The notes beneath the pieces are model-generated. The model was not told the DNA's origin. It worked only from the letters and a program-made list of their open reading frames with translations, and did not search any database. A stretch of DNA of 5,658 nucleotides, taken from NCBI GenBank assembly GCA_028697875.1, contig JAQVEQ010000181.1, forward strand, positions 1 to 5,658, read 5' to 3'. Position numbers and translations under genes: made by a program. This stretch comes from Novosphingobium sp. GTDB lineage: Bacteria > Pseudomonadota > Alphaproteobacteria > Sphingomonadales > Sphingomonadaceae. Below, piece by piece: positions 1-4,395 of this stretch; within the stretch, counting starts at the first letter, position 1; each line of letters opens with the position of its first letter.

Positions 1-48
1 GCGGCTTCGCGCGATCTTGGCCTGCCGGGCGAAAGCGCGGGGGCGGCG

Positions 49-1203
49 ATGGAGGCTTTTGCAGCGGGCGCGTGGGGGCCGGTGGCGGATGGGCCGGCGC
101 CGGATTGCGGGGCCGGTCCCGCTGCCGCGCCACCAATCCCCGCTACCGCTGTCCCGGCGTCTAACGTCCCCGCGTTGCGCCACGACGGCTTTACCCCTGC
201 GCGGCGGGTGCGGTTTCTCGATGCGCTGGCCGGGTCGGGCAATGTCCGCGCGGCGTGCGCCGTGGCGGGGATTTCGGCCCAGGCGGCCTATCGCGCGCGG
301 CGGCGGGACGGGCGCTTTGCCCTGGCGTGGGAAGGCGCGCTGGCGCTGGCGCGCGGCCATGCCGAAGCGGTGGTGGCCGACCGGGCGCTGAACGGCGTGG
401 ACGAGCCGGTCTTCTACCATGGGGAGGAAGTGGCGCGGCGGCGGCGGTACGACACGCGCCTGCTGCTCGCCCACCTCGCGCGGCTCGACGCGCAATGCGC
501 CACGCCCCGGGCGCAACGCGCGGCGGAGCGGTTCGACGAATTGCTGGCCGGGATCGCGGGCTGGGACGGCTGCGCGGACGGCCCGGACGCGGACGAGCTC
601 GACGAGGCGCTCGCGTGCGAAGAACCGGCGCGGCGCGGGGAACTGGCCGCCGACGGCCTCGGCGCGGGGCGCGCGGCCTATGCCGAATGGCGCCGCCGCT
701 GGGCCGAACAGGAAGCTCTGGCGGAAGAGGAGGAAGCCGGGGAGGATGGTGCCGAAGAGGATGGGACCGAAGAGGATTGGGACGCGACCGGCGGCGATCC
801 GGCGGCCGCCTCGGGCCGCGAGGCCATGCGCGCGGCGCAGGCCGAATGGGACGCCCGCGCCGCCTCCGCCTGGGCGCTGGTGGACGAACTGGCCGATGGC
901 GAAGAGAAACCTCCCCTCCGTTTTGCAGGAGGGGATCGAGGGGCGGTTGCGGACGCGCCAGCGTCCGGTTGCGGGGCACTTCACCACCCCCAAACCCCCT
1001 CCTCTGAAGTGGAGGGGGCTTTTGCGCGCGAAGCACCCGCGTCCATCCGGCCGGAAAACCCGCCGGTCGAATTCAAGGGCGCCCGTGGGCCGTGGCCGGG
1101 CGGGTGGCGGAACGGGGCGGCGAAAGTGGCCCCCTGGACCCTGTCACTTGTGTCAACTTCGCCGGCCGGGCCGGGGATGCCGGGCGGGCGCCAAGGGACT
1201 TAA
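49..1203 (+). CDS. Hypothetical protein with terminase-small-subunit-like HTH region
   Basis: This 384-residue protein is of unknown function. Residues about 45-150 look like a helix-turn-helix family common in sphingomonads and distantly like phage terminase small subunits: a 'FTPARRVRFLDALA' opening, a 'GNVRAACAVAGISAQAAYRAR' helix-turn-helix, then a conserved 'ALNGVDEPVFYHGEEV' segment and a basic 'ARRRRYD' motif. That similarity is from memory. No large terminase, portal or capsid gene is visible, so phage packaging should not be assumed; DNA binding is the reasonable inference. Residues 224-247 are strongly acidic (Glu/Asp runs), containing two 5-residue repeats. Residues 287-325 are encoded by a palindromic repeat element, and the tail beyond it is Gly/Pro-rich. 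The start is uncertain: the frame is open to base 1, a G-run at 39-43 could act as a weak ribosome site for ATG 49, and the gene may begin upstream. Third-position GC supports the frame. It converges on rlpA, 9 bp away. Confidence 0.7.
   Translation: MEAFAAGAWGPVADGPAPDCGAGPAAAPPIPATAVPASNVPALRHDGFTPARRVRFLDALAGSGNVRAACAVAGISAQAAYRARRRDGRFALAWEGALALARGHAEAVVADRALNGVDEPVFYHGEEVARRRRYDTRLLLAHLARLDAQCATPRAQRAAERFDELLAGIAGWDGCADGPDADELDEALACEEPARRGELAADGLGAGRAAYAEWRRRWAEQEALAEEEEAGEDGAEEDGTEEDWDATGGDPAAASGREAMRAAQAEWDARAASAWALVDELADGEEKPPLRFAGGDRGAVADAPASGCGALHHPQTPSSEVEGAFAREAPASIRPENPPVEFKGARGPWPGGWRNGAAKVAPWTLSLVSTSPAGPGMPGGRQGT
751..780 (+). repeat. Two 15-bp tandem repeats encoding acidic 5-mers
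   Basis: GCCGAAGAGGATGGG (751-765) is followed directly by ACCGAAGAGGATTGG (766-780), 13 of 15 bases identical. They encode AEEDG and TEEDW in the acidic stretch of the HTH protein. The unit is a multiple of three, so gain or loss of a copy keeps the frame. Confidence 0.6.
907..1023. repeat. Palindromic (MITE/REP-like) element inside the HTH protein gene
   Basis: The stretch has three nested hairpins. CCCCTCC (913-919) pairs with GGAGGGG (928-934). CGGACGC (950-956) pairs with GCGTCCG (961-967) across a GCCA loop. CCCCCTCC (995-1002) pairs with GGAGGGGG (1011-1018). In addition the left internal part (928-946) is an imperfect inverted copy of the right part (984-1002), and the ends are AAA and TTTT. 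The whole therefore folds as a cruciform or cloverleaf. It is 117 bp long, exactly 39 codons, with no stop in the host frame. I recall similar 'CCCCCTCCTCTGAAG..GGAGGGGG' units scattered in sphingomonad genomes, but cannot check that here. Boundaries are approximate by a few bases. Confidence 0.7.
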
Positions 1204-1212
1204 CCGCCGGGC

Positions 1213-1731
1213 TTAGCCATCCAGCAGGGTCAGGCTGACTTCGCCGTGGCCGGGGCCGATCAGGCCCAGTTCGCGCGCGGCGGCCTTGGACACGTCGATC
1301 ACGCGGCTGCGGGCGAAGGGGCCGCGGTCGTTGATCCGCACGACCACCGATTGCCCGGTCTTCTCGTTGGTGACGAGGACCTTGCTGCCGAAGGGCAGGG
1401 TGCGGTGGGCGGCGGTCAGCTCCGTGGGGTCGAACATTTCGCCGCTGGCGGTGCGGCGGCCGGCGAACTGCGCGCCGTAGTAGCTGGCCATGCCGCTGCC
1501 GAGTTCTTCCCCGGACAGGTCCGTCCCGGACGTGAAGGCGTCGGATGCGAGAGTGTCGGGCGTGAGGGCGTCGGGGGTGGAATCGGCGGCTTCGTATCCG
1601 GCGGGGAGGGGCTGGACCACTTCCTCGCCGCTGGCGGAAGAGGCCAGCGTCATCACCGCGAGCGCGCCGAACAGCGGCAGCAGGCGGCGGATGCGGCTGT
1701 CCGGCCGCTGTCCGTCCCGGTGGGTATGCAT
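1213..1731 (-). CDS. rlpA: RlpA family septal ring lytic transglycosylase (exported)
   Basis: This 172-residue protein acts in the cell envelope. RlpA proteins cleave septal peptidoglycan glycan strands lacking stem peptides and localise to the division site. Residues 1-35 form a signal peptide: Arg-rich n-region, hydrophobic 'LLPLFGALAVMTLASSASG', cleavage about 33-35. A low-complexity linker follows, then the double-psi beta-barrel domain (about 80-172), with family motifs 'GMASYYG', 'GRRTASGEMFDP', 'LTAAHRTLPFG' and 'VRINDRGPF..SRVIDVS'. Glu98, His109 and Asp135 match the residues reported as needed for lytic activity in Pseudomonas RlpA. There is no C-terminal SPOR domain and no lipobox Cys after the signal peptide, so it is a minimal soluble periplasmic form. 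The open frame extends to 1947, but the part upstream is basic and signal-free; I chose ATG 1731. ATG 1749 is the alternative, with a TATAC box just upstream of it. Confidence 0.93.
   Translation of the reverse strand: MHTHRDGQRPDSRIRRLLPLFGALAVMTLASSASGEEVVQPLPAGYEAADSTPDALTPDTLASDAFTSGTDLSGEELGSGMASYYGAQFAGRRTASGEMFDPTELTAAHRTLPFGSKVLVTNEKTGQSVVVRINDRGPFARSRVIDVSKAAARELGLIGPGHGEVSLTLLDG
1530..1574 (-). repeat. Three imperfect 15-bp tandem repeats in the rlpA linker
   Basis: ACGTGAAGGCGTCGG (1530-1544), ATGCGAGAGTGTCGG (1545-1559) and GCGTGAGGGCGTCGG (1560-1574) are tandem on the plus strand. On the coding strand they give 5-residue units (about PDALT, PDTLA, SDAFT) in the linker between signal peptide and barrel domain. 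This points to slippage expansion of a flexible spacer. Confidence 0.6.
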
Positions 1732-1978
1732 GGCTGTATCCCGTCGCATTGCGGTGCAGCGTATAGCAGCGAAAGGGGCCTCGTGAGTCTCGGCTCGCCG
1801 CGATTCGGGGCCGGTTGGCCGGGATTCGTCGCGCCGGACTGCGGGAATCGGGGCGTGGCGGCGTCTTATCCGGGACGTCCGGCGGGCCCTACCGGACCAT
1901 GCGATTCTCCATTCCCTGCCACCCCGGGCAGGTGTATTTTCGCGCACCGCTGGCTCGCCGGACGTGGCGATTCATGCC
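1732..1978. promoter_or_regulatory. Divergent rlpA / CHRD control region with GANTC cluster
   Basis: This stretch separates two divergent genes and must hold both promoters. Six GANTC sites are visible: 1785-1789, 1802-1806, 1823-1827, 1845-1849, 1903-1907 and 1969-1973. GANTC is the CcrM methylation motif of alphaproteobacteria. Two dyads are present: GTCCGG (1877-1882) with CCGGAC (1892-1897), and CCTGCC (1915-1920) with GGCAGG (1927-1932). A weak plus-strand promoter could use TTCCCT (1912-1917) and TATTTT (1935-1940) with a 17-bp spacer, overlapping the second dyad; the -35 match is poor. A minus-strand TATAC box lies just upstream of the alternative rlpA ATG at 1749. No promoter here is certain. 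Confidence 0.5.
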
Positions 1979-1984
1979 GAGGAG
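1979..1984 (+). promoter_or_regulatory. Ribosome binding site of the CHRD gene
   Basis: GAGGAG ends 7 bases before ATG 1992, a strong and well-spaced Shine-Dalgarno. It fixes the start there rather than at the upstream in-frame ATG 1815, and the signal peptide begins exactly at this ATG. Confidence 0.85.
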
Positions 1985-1991
1985 AGACCCC

Positions 1992-2441
1992 ATGAATATC
2001 AAGAGCATCCTTTCCCCCCTCGCGATTGGCGGCGCCCTTGCCGCTGCGGCGCTGGCCGGCCCGGCCATGGCCGCCGACGACATGGCGCGGCTGTCCGCCA
2101 AGCTCGACGGCGCTTCGGAAACCGCCGGCGGCGAGGCGGGCGGAACCGGCGCGTTCTATGGCGAGGTCGACCCGGACTCGGGCGACTTGTGCTACACCCT
2201 GACCGCCGATGGCATCGGCACGCCGACCGCCGCCCACGTCCACAAGGGCGCGGCGGGAAGCGATGGCGGCGTGGTCGTCGCGCTCAACGTCACGGGCAAC
2301 GACGGCGACGAATGCGTCGCCCTGCAACGCGACGTGGCCAAGGCGATCGTGGCCGATCCGGCGGGCTATTACGTCAACGTCCACAATGCCGCTTTCCCGA
2401 AAGGCGCCGTTCGCGGCCAGCTCGGCAAGGCCCAGAACTGA
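1992..2441 (+). CDS. Exported CHRD domain-containing protein
   Basis: This 149-residue protein starts with a textbook signal peptide ('MNIKSILSPLAIGG...GPAMA', cleavage after Ala27), so the mature form of about 122 residues is periplasmic or secreted. The rest is a single CHRD domain, the fold first described in chordin and widespread in small bacterial exported proteins. Recognisable parts are 'LSAKLDGASE' (34-43), 'GTGAFYGEVDPDSGDLCYTL' (51-70), 'AAHVHKGAAG' (80-89) and the closing 'YYVNVHNAAFPKGAVRGQL' (126-144). His82, His84 and His131 are at positions usually conserved in the family. Cys67 and Cys108 are the only mature cysteines and could form a disulfide. The biochemical role of bacterial CHRD proteins is not established, and I assign none. 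The strong ribosome site at 1979-1984 supports the start. It is divergent from rlpA, and its stop codon falls within a tandem repeat. Confidence 0.93.
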   Translation: MNIKSILSPLAIGGALAAAALAGPAMAADDMARLSAKLDGASETAGGEAGGTGAFYGEVDPDSGDLCYTLTADGIGTPTAAHVHKGAAGSDGGVVVALNVTGNDGDECVALQRDVAKAIVADPAGYYVNVHNAAFPKGAVRGQLGKAQN

Positions 2442-2511
2442 TAGGGCCCAGGACTGATAGGGCCCAGGATTGACCGGGTACTGATCGGGTACCGATCGGG
2501 TCTTGATCCGG
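2431..2511 (+). repeat. Tandem repeat over the CHRD stop codon, 16-bp then 11-bp units
   Basis: Three 16-bp units (2431-2446, 2447-2462, 2463-2478; type CCCAGGACTGATAGGG) are followed by three 11-bp units (2479-2489, 2490-2500, 2501-2511; type TACTGATCGGG). All six share a 9-bp core of the form CTGATNGGG; the spacer between cores drops from 7 to 2 bp. The first unit contains the TGA stop (2439-2441). GATCGG (2483-2488) and CCGATC (2492-2497) also form a short hairpin. Confidence 0.8.
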
Positions 2512-2549
2512 CGGGGGCGGGGCATGGGACGCCCGGCTTCGCCCCCCGC
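2511..2549 (+). terminator. Probable terminator hairpin downstream of the CHRD gene
   Basis: GCGGGGGCG (2511-2519) pairs with 2540-2549, with one bulged C. An inner GGGC (2520-2523) / GCCC (2531-2534) pair extends the stem. It is followed by GCGCTTTCTTCC, a poor but present T-rich tail. Its position about 70 bp after the CHRD stop fits a transcript end; intrinsic termination would be weak. Confidence 0.4.
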
Positions 2550-2599
2550 GCTTTCTTCCGGGTTCTGGCTGTTTGCCTTGGGGGAACACGTGAAATGCA

Positions 2600-2629
2600 A
2601 ATGGGGCCGGCAATCATGCCGACCCCATT
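2600..2629 (-). terminator. Strong hairpin with short T-rich tail on the minus strand
   Basis: The arms AATGGGG (2600-2606) and CCCCATT (2623-2629), then CGGCA (2608-2612) and TGCCG (2617-2621), pair with one mismatch and a 4-base loop. Read on the minus strand the stem is followed by TGCATTTC after its own TT, a plausible intrinsic terminator for transcripts coming from argG or from the structured stretch at 2630-3070. On the plus strand no T-tract follows. Confidence 0.4.
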
Positions 2630-3070
2630 CCCACCGGCCGCTTTGCCGGCGTCCGACCCCGAAGGGTTCTTTCGCCCGGCGCTCGCGCCGGCAACCGGTC
2701 CCGTCAGGCGGTTCGGGCATAGTCCGGGGGACTTGTCCCTTCCCACCTGGCGGTTCCGCGGCCAGTCGTACCTGCCGGTGCTTCACGCGGTCCGGATTGC
2801 CCGCAGGCATTCCGTTCCATCCGCTCCGGCGCGGCCTTCCGGCCTGACGGCGACCGGCCAGCTCGCTCTCTTCGGTTCGCCACCACCTCGGCCCGAAGGC
2901 TCTGGAGAGGCGTGTTGTCCAAGAGCGCGGGGCCTTGCCGCCGCATCGTTACGGTATCGAACTTTCCGTGCCCTTCCATCCCTTGCGGTCTGTCCGGAGC
3001 GGGTAGGTTCCCCGTCTCGACAGTTGGAAGGTGCGCCTGTTGGGTGAGTCGCTCAAGCCCAAACGGGCTC
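2630..3070 (-). ncRNA. Candidate structured RNA or structured argG 3' region
   Basis: No open frame here looks like a real gene: the 122-residue minus frame (2704-3072) and the 150-residue plus frame (2595-3047) show no recognised domain and mixed third-position GC unlike their neighbours. Read as minus-strand RNA the stretch holds compact hairpins closed by stable tetraloops: GCC-UUCG-GGC (2891-2900), GGCC-GGAA-GGCC (2833-2844), UGCC-UGCG-GGCA (2798-2809), CCGGCG-CGAG-CGCCGG (2676-2691), ACCC-UUCG-GGGU (2656-2667), plus AGCCC/GGGCU (3056-3069). A terminator-like hairpin ends it at 2600-2629. I compared it from memory with RNase P RNA, tmRNA and SRP RNA and found none of their signature motifs. 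GC-rich DNA gives hairpins by chance, so this stays a hypothesis. Confidence 0.3.
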
Positions 3071-3117
3071 ACTTATCCACTTTGTTGCAATTTGCCAGTG
3101 GACAAGGGTGGATAAGT
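3071..3117. promoter_or_regulatory. Inverted repeat with DnaA-box-like 9-mers downstream of argG
   Basis: ACTTATCCAC (3071-3080) and GTGGATAAGT (3108-3117) are perfect 10-bp inverted arms around a 27-bp spacer. They contain TTATCCACT (3073-3081, plus) and TTATCCACC (3107-3115, minus), each 8 of 9 against the DnaA box TTATCCACA. A third, TTGTCCACT (3097-3105, minus), matches 7 of 9. The surrounding 3071-3148 is only about 44% GC by my count, clearly lower than the flanks, and a GANTC site lies at 3046-3050. Binding by DnaA is inferred from motif alone. The arms could instead fold as a hairpin in the argG 3' untranslated region. Confidence 0.5.
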
Positions 3118-3147
3118 CAACAACTCACCGCATTTGGCGCAAGAAAA

Positions 3148-4362
3148 TTACCGGTCGCGCTTCGCCAGCAGCCTGAGGCGCAGGGCGTTGAGTTTGATGA
3201 AGCCCCCCGCATCCTTCTGGTCGTAAGCGCCGGCGTCGTCCTCGAACGTCACGTGGCGCTCCGAATAGAGGCTGTTCGGGCTCTTGCGGCCGACCAGGTA
3301 GACGCCGCCCTTGTAGAGCTTGAGGCGGACCGTGCCGGCAACCTTCTGCTGGCTGTGGTCGATCGCGGCCTGCAACATCTCGCGCTCAGGGGCGAACCAG
3401 AAGCCGTTGTAGATCAGCTCCGCATAGCGCGGCATCAGTTCGTCCTTGAGGTGCGCGGCGCCGCGGTCGAGCGTGATCTGCTCGATCCCGCGGTGGGCGG
3501 CGGCGTAGATCGTGCCGCCCGGCGTTTCGTACATGCCGCGCGACTTCATGCCGACGAAGCGGTTCTCGACCAGGTCGAGCCGCCCGATGCCATGCTTGCG
3601 GCCGAGTTCGTTGAGCTCGGTCAGCAGTGTCGCCGGGCTCATCGGCATGCCGTTGAGCGCGACGCCATCGCCCTTCTCGAAGTCGATGGTGATGTATTCC
3701 GGCTGGTCCGGCGCGTCTTCCGGGTTGACCGTGCGCGAATAGACGTAGTCCGGAGTCTCTTCCCACGGGTCTTCCAGCACCTTGCCTTCGGACGAGGTGT
3801 GCAGGAGGTTCGCGTCGGTCGAGAACGGGCTTTCGCCGCGCTTGTCCTTCGGCACCGGGATCTGGTGCTTTTCCGCCCAGGCGATCAGCGCGGTGCGGCT
3901 GGTGAGGTCCCATTCGCGCCACGGGGCGATCACCTTGATGTCGGGATCGAGCGCATAGGCCGACAGCTCGAAGCGGACCTGGTCGTTGCCCTTGCCGGTC
4001 GCGCCGTGGGCGATGGCGTCGGCGCCGGTTTCGCGCGCGATCTCGATCAGGCGCTTGGAAATCAGCGGCCGGGCGATCGAGGTGCCGAGCAGGTAGTCGC
4101 CTTCGTAGCGGGCATTGGCGCGGAACATCGGGAAGACGAAGTCGCGCACGAATTCCTCGCGCAGGTCGTCGATATAGATGTGCTCGGGCTTGATGCCCAT
4201 GAGTTCGGCCTTCTTGCGGGCCGGTTCGAGTTCTTCGCCCTGGCCGAGGTCGGCAGTGAACGTGACGACCTCGCAATTGTAGGTCACCTGCAGCCATTTG
4301 AGGATGACGCTGGTATCGAGGCCGCCGGAATAGGCGAGGACAACCCGTTTGATATCGGACAT
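3148..4362 (-). CDS. argG: Argininosuccinate synthase
   Basis: ArgG joins citrulline and aspartate using ATP, giving argininosuccinate, AMP and pyrophosphate; it is the penultimate step of arginine biosynthesis, in the cytoplasm. The 404 residues match the usual bacterial length of about 400. The N-terminal PP-loop 'AYSGGLDTS' (10-18) binds ATP. 'HGATGKGNDQVRFE' (119-132) is the second signature, covering the nucleotide and citrulline/aspartate region. 'ESPFSTDANLLHTSSEG' (177-193), 'LEDPW' and 'SRGMYETPGG' are further family blocks, and the protein ends normally with 'LRLRLLAKRDR'. The ATG at 4362 has CGGAG (4370-4374) with a 7-base spacer. It lies 33 bp downstream of the cfa-type gene on the same strand and could be co-transcribed with it. 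A GANTC site (4378-4382) sits in that gap. I see no ARG box. All motifs are intact. Confidence 0.97.
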   Translation of the reverse strand: MSDIKRVVLAYSGGLDTSVILKWLQVTYNCEVVTFTADLGQGEELEPARKKAELMGIKPEHIYIDDLREEFVRDFVFPMFRANARYEGDYLLGTSIARPLISKRLIEIARETGADAIAHGATGKGNDQVRFELSAYALDPDIKVIAPWREWDLTSRTALIAWAEKHQIPVPKDKRGESPFSTDANLLHTSSEGKVLEDPWEETPDYVYSRTVNPEDAPDQPEYITIDFEKGDGVALNGMPMSPATLLTELNELGRKHGIGRLDLVENRFVGMKSRGMYETPGGTIYAAAHRGIEQITLDRGAAHLKDELMPRYAELIYNGFWFAPEREMLQAAIDHSQQKVAGTVRLKLYKGGVYLVGRKSPNSLYSERHVTFEDDAGAYDQKDAGGFIKLNALRLRLLAKRDR

Positions 4363-4369
4363 GCAATTG

Positions 4370-4374
4370 CTCCG
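4370..4374 (-). promoter_or_regulatory. Ribosome binding site of argG
   Basis: On the minus strand CGGAG lies 7 bases before ATG 4362 inside the 33-bp gap after the cfa-type gene, confirming that start. The gap leaves little room for a full promoter, so an argG promoter, if separate, would lie within the 3' end of the upstream gene. Confidence 0.7.
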
Positions 4375-4395
4375 CTGGAATCGCGGGCGCGACTA

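Noticed and set aside
191..1036. A 281-codon minus-strand frame opposite the HTH protein
   Set aside because: Its product is Arg/Pro-rich low complexity, typical of a GC-rich shadow frame, while the plus frame has a recognisable HTH region.
1732..1947. N-terminal extension of rlpA to an upstream start at 1947
   Set aside because: The added 72 residues are Arg-rich, would bury the signal peptide, and cover the intergenic control region with its GANTC cluster.
2711..2740. Group I intron core, suggested by CATAGTCC on the plus strand
   Set aside because: No matching P7 partner, no tRNA halves and no intron-type flanks are visible.
1866..2810. A 314-codon minus-strand frame opposite the CHRD gene
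   Set aside because: It runs through the signal peptide and domain of a clearly real CHRD gene with a strong ribosome site, and shows no domain of its own.
2833..2870. SRP RNA, suggested by a GTCAGG..GGAAGG string on the minus strand
   Set aside because: The GGAA tetraloop is present, but the AGCA side of the conserved symmetric loop is missing and the flanks do not pair as an SRP helix.
2704..3072. 122-codon minus-strand frame after argG
   Set aside because: It has no recognised domain, no clear ribosome site and mixed third-position bases unlike neighbouring genes. I keep the stretch as a candidate structured RNA, but a small protein is not excluded.
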